From NCBI RefSeq assembly GCF_026013525.1, contig NZ_JAPDRA010000003.1, forward strand, positions 186,001-250,000: DNA of 64,000 nucleotides, read 5' to 3'. Of this stretch, positions 1-8,462 are shown one piece after another; the stretch's first letter is position 1; each line of letters starts with the position of its first letter. The notes beneath the pieces are model-generated. The model searched no databases. It was not told where the DNA came from and saw only the letters and a list, made by a program, of their open reading frames with translations. Both the position numbers and the translations under genes were made by a program. This stretch comes from Sphingomonas canadensis. Lineage in GTDB: Bacteria; Pseudomonadota; Alphaproteobacteria; Sphingomonadales; Sphingomonadaceae.

Positions 1-18
1 GGGAGAAGGAACGAGACG

Positions 19-1377
19 ATGCGCTACCTTCCCCTGACCAGTGACGATCGCACGGCGATGCTCGCCGCCATCGGCGCGGGATCGATCGACGATCTGTTCG
101 CCGACGTGCCCGAGGCCGCCCGGCTTTCCGGCCCGATCCCCGGTCTGCCGCTCCACGCCAGCGAGATGGCGGTCGAGCGCCACATGGCCGCGCTCGCCCG
201 GCAGAACATGGCGGCCGGCGACGGCCCGTTCTTCCTCGGCTGCGGGGCATACCGCCACCATGTCCCCGCCAGCGTCGATCATCTGATCCAGCGCGGCGAG
301 TTCCTGACCGCCTACACGCCCTATCAGCCGGAGATCGCGCAGGGCACGCTGCAGATGATGTTCGAGTTCCAGTCGCAGGTCGCGCGCCTGCTGGGCTGCG
401 ACGTGGCGAACGCATCGATGTATGACGGCTCCACCGCCTGCTGGGAGGCGATCGCGATGGCGCGGCGCGTCACGCGGCGGGGCAAGGCGATCCTCTCCTC
501 CGGCCTCCACCCGCACTATGTGTCGGTCGCGAAGACGATGGCCCGGTTCACCGGCGACGTGCTGGAGACCGCCGCGCCCGCGCTCGGCCCCGATCCGGAT
601 TTCGCCGCGCTGCTCGACGCGATCGACGACGACACCTCCTGCGTGGTCGTCCAATATCCCGACATCCTCGGCCGCGTCGGCGATCTCTCGGAGCTGGCGG
701 CGGCGGCGCATGCGAAGAAGGCGCTGCTCGTCGCGGTGGTGACCGAGCCGGTGGCGCTGGGGCTGCTCAAGGCGCCGGGCGAGATGGGCGCGGACATCGT
801 GGTGGGCGAGGGCCAGTCGCTCGGCGTCGGCCTCCAGTTCGGCGGCCCCTATGCCGGGCTGTTCGCCTGTTCGGAAAAGCTGGTGCGCCAGATGCCCGGC
901 CGGTTGTGCGGCGAGACGGTGGACGCGGAGGGGCGGCGCGGCTTTGTACTGACGCTTTCCACCCGCGAACAGCATATCCGGCGCGAGAAGGCGACGAGCA
1001 ACATCTGCACCAGCTCGGTGCTGTGTGCGCTCGCCATGTCGATCCACATGACGCTGCTGGGCGAGAAGGGGCTGCGCGATCTGGCCGCGATCAACCACGC
1101 CGCGGCGGTGGACGCGGCCGCGCGGCTGGCCAAGGTCCCCGGAATCGAGCTGGTTACGGACCGGTTCTTCAACGAATTCACGATCCGGCTGCCGCAGGAG
1201 GCCCGCCCCGTGGTGCGTGCGCTGGCGGGCCGCGGGATATTGGCGGGCGTGTCGCTCGGCCGCCTCTATCCGGACGAACCGGGCCTGGCGAACGGACTGG
1301 TCGTCGCGGTTACGGAGACCACGCCGGCCGCGGATGTCGATGCGCTCGCGGAAGCGCTGCAGGAGGTGCTGGCATGA
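19..1377 (+). CDS. gcvPA: Glycine dehydrogenase (decarboxylating) subunit 1
   Basis: N-terminal half of the P-protein of the cytoplasmic glycine cleavage system. It decarboxylates glycine and passes the aminomethyl group to lipoylated GcvH. The 452-residue product has the usual length for the split, two-gene form and matches it throughout (start MRYLPLT, internal GGPYAGLFA near residue 276, [17 protein letters not shown] near 321). The PLP-binding lysine is in the partner subunit. A purine-rich GGAGAAGGA lies just before the ATG at 19. gcvT and gcvH probably lie upstream, outside the window. The gene ends in EVLA followed by TGA, and the last 15 bases recur just before gcvPB. Confidence 0.95.
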   Translation: MRYLPLTSDDRTAMLAAIGAGSIDDLFADVPEAARLSGPIPGLPLHASEMAVERHMAALARQNMAAGDGPFFLGCGAYRHHVPASVDHLIQRGEFLTAYTPYQPEIAQGTLQMMFEFQSQVARLLGCDVANASMYDGSTACWEAIAMARRVTRRGKAILSSGLHPHYVSVAKTMARFTGDVLETAAPALGPDPDFAALLDAIDDDTSCVVVQYPDILGRVGDLSELAAAAHAKKALLVAVVTEPVALGLLKAPGEMGADIVVGEGQSLGVGLQFGGPYAGLFACSEKLVRQMPGRLCGETVDAEGRRGFVLTLSTREQHIRREKATSNICTSSVLCALAMSIHMTLLGEKGLRDLAAINHAAAVDAAARLAKVPGIELVTDRFFNEFTIRLPQEARPVVRALAGRGILAGVSLGRLYPDEPGLANGLVVAVTETTPAADVDALAEALQEVLA

Positions 1378-1386
1378 TCCCGCACT

Positions 1387-1471
1387 CCGTTCGCCCTGAG
1401 CTTGTCGAGGGGCATGGCCGCGCGCGCGGTGAGATCCGGAAACCGCCCTTCGACAGGCTCAGGGCGAACGG
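1387..1471. repeat. Palindromic sphingomonad repeat pair between gcvPA and gcvPB
   Basis: Two 27-bp arms, 1387-1413 (begins CCGTTCGCCCTGAG) and 1445-1471 (its near-perfect reverse complement), flank a 31-bp centre. The same arms recur at 40598-40683. This is the REP-like family common in sphingomonad intergenic DNA. The bases around it, GAGGTGCTGGCATGA, occur at both 1363-1377 and 1485-1499, so the 122-bp segment 1378-1499 looks like an insertion with a 15-bp duplication. Confidence 0.88.
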
Positions 1472-1495
1472 CGACGTTGAAAACGAGGTGCTGGC

Positions 1496-3067
1496 ATGAC
1501 GATCAATCAGAGCGGCTGGCGCCCGGCGCGTCCCCTGGAAGGCGATGCGGAGCCCGCCACCTTCACCGGCAATCGCGCGCTGATGCTTGAGGAGCCGCTG
1601 ATCTTCGAGATCGGTTCGGGCGCCACGACGGGCGTGGATTTCGACGCGCCCGCGCTTCCGGCCGGGGGGCTGGGCGGCCTGCTGCGCACCGCCCCGATCG
1701 GCCTGCCCGGCCTGTCCGAGCCGGAGACGGTGCGCCACTACACCCGGCTCAGCCGCCAGAATTATGCGATCGACCTGGGCCTGTTCCCGCTCGGCTCCTG
1801 CACGATGAAGCACAACCCGCGGCTCAACGAGCGCGTGGCGCGCATGCCGGGCTTCGCGGACCTCCACCCGCTCACCCCCGTCGATGCCTGCCAGGGCGCG
1901 CTGGCGGTGATCGATCAGCTTGCGCACTGGCTGGTGACGCTCACCGGCATGCACAGCGTGGCGATGAGCCCCAAGGCGGGCGCCCATGGTGAGCTCTGCG
2001 GCATCCTGGCGATCCGCGCGGCGCTGGATGCGCGGGGCGAGGGCGCGCGCAAGACGATCCTGGTTCCCGAAAGCGCGCACGGCACCAATCCCGCCACCGC
2101 CGCCTTCGCGGGCTATGCGGTGGAGGATATCCCCGCCACGCCCGACGGCCGCGTGGATACCGCCGCGCTGATCGCCCGGCTGGGGCCGGACGTGGCGGCG
2201 GTGATGATCACCAATCCCAACACCTGCGGCCTGTTCGAGCGCGACATGAAGACGATCTCGGACGCGGTGCATGCCGCGGGCGCCTTCGTCTATTGCGACG
2301 GGGCGAATTTCAACGCGATCGTCGGCCGGGTGCGCCCGGGCGATCTCGGCGTCGATGCGATGCATATCAACCTGCACAAGACCTTCTCGACGCCCCACGG
2401 CGGCGGCGGCCCGGGCTCCGGCCCGGTGGTGTTCAGCGCGGCGCTGTCGCCCTATGCCCCGCTGCCCTTTGTCGAGAAGACCGCGGACGGCTTCCGCCTG
2501 GTGGAGGAGGAGACCGCGGGCGAGCATCATGCGGGCAGCTTCGGCCGCATGACCGCCTTCCACGGCCAGATGGGCATGTTCACCCGCGCGCTGACCTATA
2601 TCCTCAGCCACGGCGCCGATGGCCTGCGCCAGGTGGCGGAGGATGCGGTGCTCAACGCCAACTATGTGCTGCGCAGCCTTCAGGACGTGCTCGACGCGCC
2701 CTTCGCCGCGGCAGGCCCGTGCATGCATGAGGCGATCTTCTCCGACGCCGGGCTGGCCGAGGGCGTCAGCACGATCGACGTCGCCAAGGCGCTGATCGAC
2801 GAGGGCTTCCACCCGATGACGATGTATTTCCCGCTCGTCGTCCACGGCGCGATGCTGATCGAGCCGACCGAGACCGAGAGCAAGGCGGGGCTGGATCAGT
2901 TCATCGGCGCGCTGCGTTCGGTGGCGGAGCGCGCCAAGGCGGGCGACCCCGGCCTGAAGACCGCGCCCCACCACGCCCCGCGCCGCCGCCTGGACGAGAC
3001 GCTGGCCGCGCGCAGGCCGGTGCTGGTGTGGAAGGAACCCGTGGCGGCGGCGGCGGCGGCCGAATAG
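1496..3067 (+). CDS. gcvPB: Glycine dehydrogenase (decarboxylating) subunit 2
   Basis: C-terminal, PLP-carrying half of the glycine cleavage P-protein (523 aa), partner of gcvPA. The PLP lysine is K295 in the motif INLHKTFSTPHGGGGPG, which is followed by the family's glycine-rich loop. LGLFPLGSCTMKHNPR near residue 95 is also typical. The C-terminal tail is alanine-rich. The ATG at 1496 is preceded by GAGG within a copied piece of the gcvPA 3' end. The two genes are separated by 118 bp of repeat DNA, where many relatives have them touching. They are presumably still co-transcribed. Confidence 0.95.
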   Translation: MTINQSGWRPARPLEGDAEPATFTGNRALMLEEPLIFEIGSGATTGVDFDAPALPAGGLGGLLRTAPIGLPGLSEPETVRHYTRLSRQNYAIDLGLFPLGSCTMKHNPRLNERVARMPGFADLHPLTPVDACQGALAVIDQLAHWLVTLTGMHSVAMSPKAGAHGELCGILAIRAALDARGEGARKTILVPESAHGTNPATAAFAGYAVEDIPATPDGRVDTAALIARLGPDVAAVMITNPNTCGLFERDMKTISDAVHAAGAFVYCDGANFNAIVGRVRPGDLGVDAMHINLHKTFSTPHGGGGPGSGPVVFSAALSPYAPLPFVEKTADGFRLVEEETAGEHHAGSFGRMTAFHGQMGMFTRALTYILSHGADGLRQVAEDAVLNANYVLRSLQDVLDAPFAAAGPCMHEAIFSDAGLAEGVSTIDVAKALIDEGFHPMTMYFPLVVHGAMLIEPTETESKAGLDQFIGALRSVAERAKAGDPGLKTAPHHAPRRRLDETLAARRPVLVWKEPVAAAAAAE

Positions 3068-3084
3068 CGCCGCCGCCCGCCGCG

Positions 3085-3426
3085 TCAGTCGGGGCGGTGC
3101 GGCCAGTCTCCGCTGTAGACGATGCACGCCTTCAGCTTCGGCCCGTTCGGCGTCGTCACCAGCGCTGGCGACTGGCGCAGATCGGGCAGGGCGAAGGTCA
3201 TCTTGCTCATCTCGCCGCCATAGGTGTTGCCGATCAGCGCGAAGAGCGCCTGATATTGCTGGATCGGCAGGATCCGGCCGTCCGCCTCGAACGTTCCTTC
3301 GGGGCAATAGTTGGTCGCGAGATAGCGGATCTCGCTGATATAGGGGTCCGCGCTCGCGATTGCGGGCGCGGAACAGCCTATGGCAACTGCCGCCGCGGCG
3401 GCGATCTTGAGCTTGCGGTTGATCAT
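3085..3426 (-). CDS. Exported phage tail-collar domain protein
   Basis: 113-residue protein with a signal peptide (MINRKLK, hydrophobic alanine-rich core, ending near AIASA) and a tail-collar domain. The segments YISEIRYLATNYCPEGTF, LPIQQYQALFALIGNTYGG and TFALPDLR match the core of microcystin-dependent (MdpB-like) collar proteins. The reading frame is open far upstream, but the start at 3426 is chosen because GGGAGGGGAAG lies directly before it and the signal peptide begins there. Its 3' end converges on gcvPB, 17 bp away. The role of such exported collar proteins is unknown. The upstream in-frame sequence is a broken kptA, not part of this gene. Confidence 0.75.
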   Translation of the reverse strand: MINRKLKIAAAAAVAIGCSAPAIASADPYISEIRYLATNYCPEGTFEADGRILPIQQYQALFALIGNTYGGEMSKMTFALPDLRQSPALVTTPNGPKLKACIVYSGDWPHRPD

Positions 3427-3504
3427 CTTCCCCTCCCTTCGATTCAGGAGGGAAACGATTCCGCCCGGCGCCGGCGAAAAGCAAGGCCGCCGCTTGGGGA
3501 TATG

Positions 3505-3780
3505 GGGCGGCTCGGCCGCGGGCCAATCAAGGTCCACCGCCACCGAATGCCCCTGCCGCGCGCGGATACTGGTGCAGTCCGGCGACAGCTCGAAGCGCTG
3601 CTTGTCGCTCTGCGCCACCGTGTCCAGCACGTCGCCCGCGTCCTCCGCCAGCCCGCGTGCCTTCAGCGCCGCCAGCACCGCGTCGAACGGCGCCCATCCG
3701 GCGGCGTCCAGCACGATCCCGCCTGCCGCCGGATCGTGCCGCAGCCACAGCGACATCGCCTTGGACCGCCGGACGCTCAT
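3505..3780 (-). pseudogene. Truncated RNA 2'-phosphotransferase (KptA/Tpt1) remnant
   Basis: The first about 92 residues match the N-terminal domain of the KptA/Tpt1 family, the NAD-dependent tRNA 2'-phosphotransferase: SKAMSLWLRHDPAA, AGWAPFDAVLAALKARG, then SDKQRFELSP, IRARQGHSVAVDL and EPP. Intact homologues continue with a LYHGT-type motif and a second NAD-binding domain, about 180 aa in all. Here homology stops right after EPP and the frame runs without a stop into the neighbouring tail-collar gene. It starts 4 bp after the methyltransferase stop, so it once formed an operon with it. It is probably a non-functional 5' fragment. Confidence 0.72.
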
Positions 3781-3784
3781 CCGG

Positions 3785-4258
3785 TCAGAACCAGCGCCGC
3801 ACGCTGGCCTTGTACGCGCGATAGGCGTCGCCGAACTTGGCCTCCATATAGCCCTCCTCGCGCGCGATCACCTCGCGCTCGACCGCCAGCACCAGCGGGA
3901 CGAGCAGCAGCGCCACCGTCAGGCTGTCGAGGATCAGCGCGATGCCGAGGTAGGCCGCGGCCATGCCCAGGTACATCGGGTTGCGGGTCCAGCGGTACAC
4001 GCCGTCGGTGATCAGCGCGCTGCTGGTCTTCCACGGTTCCAGCCGGGTGCCCGCGCGGCGGAACAGCCCGGCCGCGCTCAGCAGCACCGCCGCGCCGCCC
4101 ACCAGCAGCACCCATCCCGCCGAATGCTCCAGATAATTGCCGAACGGCAGCCCCCAGCGGCCGATCAGGGCATCGAGCAGCATCCCGGCGCCCAGCGCGC
4201 CCAGGAACATCAGCGGCGGCGGAAAGCGCACCCCGGCGCTGTCCTTGTCGATCTGCAT
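3785..4258 (-). CDS. Methyltransferase family integral membrane protein (ICMT/PEMT-like)
   Basis: 157-residue membrane protein with about four hydrophobic segments. Its C-terminal half has the isoprenylcysteine carboxyl methyltransferase / phospholipid methyltransferase signature: GVYRWTRNPMYLG, then a membrane span, EREVIAREEGYMEAKFGDAYRAYK and a terminal RRWF. Members methylate lipids or membrane-bound substrates with SAM; the substrate here is unknown. The start at 4258 follows GGAGGGAGAG. It is transcribed away from the DUF938 gene at 4350. Confidence 0.86.
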   Translation of the reverse strand: MQIDKDSAGVRFPPPLMFLGALGAGMLLDALIGRWGLPFGNYLEHSAGWVLLVGGAAVLLSAAGLFRRAGTRLEPWKTSSALITDGVYRWTRNPMYLGMAAAYLGIALILDSLTVALLLVPLVLAVEREVIAREEGYMEAKFGDAYRAYKASVRRWF

Positions 4259-4349
4259 GCGAACTCTCCCTCCGCGCACAGATGGCGCGGCGCGGCGCGG
4301 CCCGCAACCTCCCGCTTGCGTTCGCGCGGGGCCGGGTGAAGATGCGCGG

Positions 4350-4943
4350 ATGGATGCCCGCCGCCACGCCCCCGCCACCGCCCGCAACCGCGAACCGATC
4401 GCCGGCGTGCTGGCGCAGGCGCTGCCCCCATCGGGGCTGGTGCTGGAGATCGCGAGCGGCACGGGCGAGCATTGCGCCTTCTTCGCCGGACGCTTCCCCG
4501 CGCTCACCTGGCAGCCGAGCGATCCGGGCGCGGAGGATCGCGCGTCGATCGCGGACTGGTGCGCGGGGCTGCCCAACGTGCTCGCCCCGCTCGCGCTCGA
4601 CGCCTCCGCCGCGCACTGGCCGGCGGCGCGGGCGGACGCGATCCTGTGCATCAACATGGTCCACATCAGCCCGTGGAGCGCCACGCTGGGGCTGATGGCG
4701 GGGGCGGGGCGGCTGCTGGCGCCGGGGGCGCCGCTGATCCTCTATGGCCCCTATCGCCGCGAAGGCGTGCCCACCGCGCCTTCCAACGAAGAGTTCGAGC
4801 TGTGGCTGAAGGAGCGCAGCCCGGAATATGGCCTGCGCCATGTGGAGGCGGTGAGCGCCGAGGCGGCGGCGCAGGGGCTGGCGCTCGACCGGCTGGTGGA
4901 GATGCCGGCGAACAACCTCATGCTGGTCTATCGCCGGAACTGA
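4350..4943 (+). CDS. DUF938 family SAM-dependent methyltransferase
   Basis: 197-residue soluble protein of the DUF938 family, a class I methyltransferase fold. SAM-binding motif I reads VLEIASGTGEHCAFFA near residues 28-43, followed by WQPSDP, and then the family-specific INMVHISPWSATLGLM and LYGPYRREG. The end NNLMLVYRR is also typical. Substrate unknown. The start at 4350 (MDARRHAPATARN) matches the conserved N-terminus. Its last 26 bp overlap the convergent DMT transporter gene. Confidence 0.9.
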   Translation: MDARRHAPATARNREPIAGVLAQALPPSGLVLEIASGTGEHCAFFAGRFPALTWQPSDPGAEDRASIADWCAGLPNVLAPLALDASAAHWPAARADAILCINMVHISPWSATLGLMAGAGRLLAPGAPLILYGPYRREGVPTAPSNEEFELWLKERSPEYGLRHVEAVSAEAAAQGLALDRLVEMPANNLMLVYRRN

Positions 4944-5817
4944 TCTCGCGCCCTTTGACCCGCTCGCGCCACAGGATCACCAGCCCGGCCGCCACGATCA
5001 GCGGCGCGCCCAGCCAGGTCGTCGGCGTGGGCAGCGCCGCGAACAGGATCCAGCCGTAGAGCGTGGCCCAGATCAGCCCGGAATAGTCCATCGGCACCAC
5101 CGCGCTGACCGGCGCCAGCCGCAGCGCCCCGGTTAGCGCCACCTGGCCCGCGCCGCCCGCCACACCGATCCCGATCAGCAGCAGCCACACCATCGGATCA
5201 TGCGCCTGCGCCTTCATCAGATAGAGCGGCGTCAGCGCGCCCACCGAAAATAGCGAGAACCAGAACACGGTGGTCCCGGCGCTCTCGGTCTTGCCCAACT
5301 GGCGCAGCAGGATCGATACGAGCGCGATCCCGAACGCGCCGATCAGCCCCACCATGGTCCCTGCGATCGGGAAATGGCCGCCGCTTGGTTGCGCCACCGC
5401 CACCACGCCGATCAGCCCCGCCGTTACCGCCGCCCAGCGATAGCGGCCGACATGCTCGTGCAGCACCAGCGCGCCCAGCACGGTGGCGAAGATCGGCACG
5501 GTGAACTGCAGCGTCGTCGCCTCCGCCAGCGGGAGCAGCAGCACGGCGCCGAAATTGGCGAACAGCCCGATCAGCCCCGCCAGCGTGCGCCAGGCATGCG
5601 CGCCCAGCCGCGCGGTGCGCACGCCCCCGATCCCGTCCGGCCCGATCCCCAGCCACGCCAGCGCAACCGGGATCGACAGCAACTGGCGAAAGAACAGGAT
5701 CTCGAACAGATGGGCGCCCATCGCGTCCACGAGCTTCGTCATCGCCATCATGGTCGAAAGACAGAAGACCGCGAACAGGCGCAGGCCCAGCCCGGGAAGG
5801 ATGCGGTCGGATGCCAC
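4918..5817 (-). CDS. DMT family (EamA) transporter
   Basis: 299-residue inner-membrane protein with ten predicted hydrophobic helices in two EamA repeats, the RhaT/YdcZ-type drug/metabolite transporter architecture. Visible features include MMAMTKLVDAMGAHLFEILFFRQL at the N-terminus, LPLAEATTLQFTVPIFATVLGAL in the first repeat and PVSAVVPMDYSGLIWATLYGW in the second, the paired family motifs. It probably exports a small metabolite, and the substrate cannot be read from sequence. A separate minus-strand gene lies 44 bp upstream. Confidence 0.9.
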   Translation of the reverse strand: MASDRILPGLGLRLFAVFCLSTMMAMTKLVDAMGAHLFEILFFRQLLSIPVALAWLGIGPDGIGGVRTARLGAHAWRTLAGLIGLFANFGAVLLLPLAEATTLQFTVPIFATVLGALVLHEHVGRYRWAAVTAGLIGVVAVAQPSGGHFPIAGTMVGLIGAFGIALVSILLRQLGKTESAGTTVFWFSLFSVGALTPLYLMKAQAHDPMVWLLLIGIGVAGGAGQVALTGALRLAPVSAVVPMDYSGLIWATLYGWILFAALPTPTTWLGAPLIVAAGLVILWRERVKGREISSGDRPA

Positions 5818-5861
5818 GCCCCGCCGCTATGGCATGGCGGACGGCGGGGCAAGATCGCAGG

Positions 5862-6653
5862 TCAGCTCGCTTGTGCGAGCAGCGCCGCGTGTACGCTGTC
5901 GGCGCGCGCTTCCGGCAGTCCATGGACCGCGCGGATGAAGGCCAGGCTGGCGGCGCATCGGTCCTGACCCGACGCCAGCGCCGAGCTGCCGTTCCGCAGA
6001 AAGGCGTCGACGGTGGCGGTGTTCATGCCCTGCACGATCATCGCCGATCGAATCGTGCGCAAGTCCGTAGGGGGGATCATCGACGGCTGCCGGTTCGCGG
6101 GATGGTCGCGTCCGGCGGCAGCGGCTTCTAGCCGGGCGATCCGGTGGTCGATGAACAGTTCTTCCGGAACGGCCGTGGGCGCTGTCGAACGTACGGATCC
6201 CTTCGCTGCGAACGTCGCGCACAGCTCCGGATCGCTTGTCCGCATCGCCTCGAACAGCTTGATCTCGGCCTCCCTATATGCCGCGAGCTGGGCGTGGGGT
6301 GCCTGGACGATGTAGCGATCCTGCCGGCGGCTCGCGTCGATCAGATAGCTCAGGATCAGCTCATCCATCTGCGCCGGGGTGGGGCGGTTGCGCGCCTGCT
6401 CGGCCACCATCCGCTTCAGCCCTTCGAATTCCTCGGGATGGGTGCGCTTGAGCGTTCCGAACAGCCGTACCTGGCTTCCGCTGCCGGACAGCAGCAGCTT
6501 CTCGACGGCCTCGGGCGAGCTCAGATCGCTCGCCGTGACCTGCCGGTCCCGGGTCGAGGGGCGCGGCACGCAGAAGGCGAGCAACCCCAGCGCGACCACC
6601 ACCGGTATCCACAGCGGCCGCTTGTAGCCATCGTCCCGGTCCAGATATCCCAT
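5862..6653 (-). CDS. Hypothetical membrane-anchored protein
   Basis: 263-residue protein I do not recognise. An N-terminal transmembrane segment (about residues 10-28, LWIPVVVALGLLAFCVP) follows the basic MGYLDRDDGYKR, so most of the chain is probably periplasmic. The rest is alpha-helical and charged with few cysteines, and it ends in an alanine-rich tail. The start at 6653 is preferred over upstream in-frame starts because GAGGGGGATG precedes it and the anchor begins there. It is divergent from proS with a 118-bp gap. Confidence 0.7.
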   Translation of the reverse strand: MGYLDRDDGYKRPLWIPVVVALGLLAFCVPRPSTRDRQVTASDLSSPEAVEKLLLSGSGSQVRLFGTLKRTHPEEFEGLKRMVAEQARNRPTPAQMDELILSYLIDASRRQDRYIVQAPHAQLAAYREAEIKLFEAMRTSDPELCATFAAKGSVRSTAPTAVPEELFIDHRIARLEAAAAGRDHPANRQPSMIPPTDLRTIRSAMIVQGMNTATVDAFLRNGSSALASGQDRCAASLAFIRAVHGLPEARADSVHAALLAQAS

Positions 6654-6771
6654 CGCTGCATCCCCCTCGGCCCGCGGTGAACAGACCATCCGGCGGTGGC
6701 CCTTGGCAACCCACCCCCCAAACGGCAGCTCCCCCTTGCCCCGGGCGCGCATTGCGGTATCGGCTCGGGGC

Positions 6772-8304
6772 ATGATCAAGCACGCTCTGTCCGTCACGCG
6801 CGAGGCGAACTTCGCGGAATGGTATCAACAGGTCATCGCGGAAGCGGACATGGCCGAGGAATCGGGCGTGCGCGGCTGCATGGTGATCCGGCCGTGGGGA
6901 TACGGCATCTGGGAACGCATCCAGCGCCTGCTCGATAACGCCATCAAGGCGACGGGGCACGAGAACTGCTATTTCCCGCTGTTTATCCCGCTCTCCTATT
7001 TCGAGAAGGAGGCCGAGCATGTCGACGGCTTCGCCAAGGAGATGGCGGTCGTCACGCACCATCGGCTGATCCAGAAGGACGGGCGGCTGGTTCCCGATCC
7101 GGAGGCGAAGCTGGAGGAGCCGCTGGTCGTGCGCCCCACCTCCGAAACGGTGATCGGCGCGGCGTTCAGCCGCTGGGTGCAGAGCTGGCGCGATCTGCCG
7201 GTGCTGGTCAACCAATGGGCGAACGTGGTGCGCTGGGAGATGCGCACGCGCATGTTCCTGCGCACCGCCGAATTCCTGTGGCAGGAAGGGCATACCGCGC
7301 ACGCCAGCGAGCAGGAGGCGCGCGAAGAGACGCTGAAGATGCTGGAGGTCTATCGCGCCTTCGCCGAGGATTGCCTGGCGATGCCCGTGGTCGCGGGCGA
7401 GAAGCCGGAGAACGAGCGTTTCCCCGGCGCCGTCGCCACCTATTCGATCGAGGCGATGATGCAGGACGGCAAGGCGCTCCAAGCGGGCACCAGCCACTTC
7501 CTCGGCACCACCTTCTCCAGCGCGCAGAACATCCGCTTCCAGAACAGCGAGGGCCAGTTGGAGCTGGCGCAGACGACGAGCTGGGGCGTCTCCACGCGCA
7601 TGATCGGCGGGCTGATCATGGTCCATGGCGACGACGACGGCCTGCGCGTGCCGCCGGTCGTGGCGCCGTGGCAGATCGTGATCGTGCCGATGCTGCGCGA
7701 CGCGCCGGAGGATGAGGCGGTGCTGGAATATTGCCGCGCGCTGCGCGCTGAACTGGCGGGGCATTTCCAGTTCGGCGAGCCGCTGCGCGTGCTGCTGGAC
7801 GCCAAGGCGGCGAAGGCCGCGGTCAAGCGCTGGGGCTGGGTGAAGAAGGGCGCGCCGATCATCCTGGAGGTCGGCGGCCGCGACGTGGCGGGCGGCAACG
7901 TATCGGTGATCCAGCGCCACCAGCTCTATCGCGAGGACGGCAAGCTCAACGCGCAGGTGATGGCGCGGGGCGATTTCGTGCTGGAGGCGGGCGTGATGCT
8001 GGAAAGCATCCAGCAGTCGCTGTTCCTCGACGCGAGCGACCGGATGCAGACCAGCATCCGCCGCGACGTGACCGACTTCGCCGGGCTGGTCGAGGCGTTC
8101 GACGAGGGCGGCAAATATCCCGGCTGGGTCGAGGTGAGCTGGGCCAGGCCCTCGGGCGCGGAGCTGGACGCGGTAGTCGAGCGGCTGAAGGCGCTCAAGC
8201 TCACCTTCCGCAACGTGCCCAACGGCGCCGGCGCGCCGGAGGGGGAGTGCATCTTCACCGGCAAGCCCGCGGTGGAACGCATCCTGGTGGCACGCGCCTA
8301 TTGA
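6772..8304 (+). CDS. proS: Proline--tRNA ligase (short, archaeal/eukaryotic-type)
   Basis: Class II aminoacyl-tRNA synthetase that charges tRNA-Pro in the cytoplasm (510 aa). The N-terminus MIKHALSVTREANFAEWY and motifs GCMVIRPWGYGIWERIQ, LVVRPTSETVIG, RWEMRTRMFLRTAEFLWQEGHTAH and TTSWGVSTRMIGG identify the ProS type 3 group, which lacks the bacterial editing insertion between motifs 2 and 3. It keeps the C-terminal zinc-like domain and ends in a conserved tyrosine (VARAY). Sphingomonads commonly carry this form. The start at 6772 is chosen by the conserved MIKHAL; the upstream in-frame ATG adds non-conserved residues. Confidence 0.95.
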   Translation: MIKHALSVTREANFAEWYQQVIAEADMAEESGVRGCMVIRPWGYGIWERIQRLLDNAIKATGHENCYFPLFIPLSYFEKEAEHVDGFAKEMAVVTHHRLIQKDGRLVPDPEAKLEEPLVVRPTSETVIGAAFSRWVQSWRDLPVLVNQWANVVRWEMRTRMFLRTAEFLWQEGHTAHASEQEAREETLKMLEVYRAFAEDCLAMPVVAGEKPENERFPGAVATYSIEAMMQDGKALQAGTSHFLGTTFSSAQNIRFQNSEGQLELAQTTSWGVSTRMIGGLIMVHGDDDGLRVPPVVAPWQIVIVPMLRDAPEDEAVLEYCRALRAELAGHFQFGEPLRVLLDAKAAKAAVKRWGWVKKGAPIILEVGGRDVAGGNVSVIQRHQLYREDGKLNAQVMARGDFVLEAGVMLESIQQSLFLDASDRMQTSIRRDVTDFAGLVEAFDEGGKYPGWVEVSWARPSGAELDAVVERLKALKLTFRNVPNGAGAPEGECIFTGKPAVERILVARAY

Positions 8305-8462
8305 GGCGTCCCGATCCTCCCCCGCCAGGGGGAGGGAGGGGGCACGCCCGCCCGCTGCGGAAACCGCCCCGCCCGCTGCCGGGGGAGGGCGACCGGCGCT
8401 GGCGCATTTGCTCCCGCCCGATCGCGCTGCAAGGATAGGCCCGCGCCAAGGAACGACAGACG

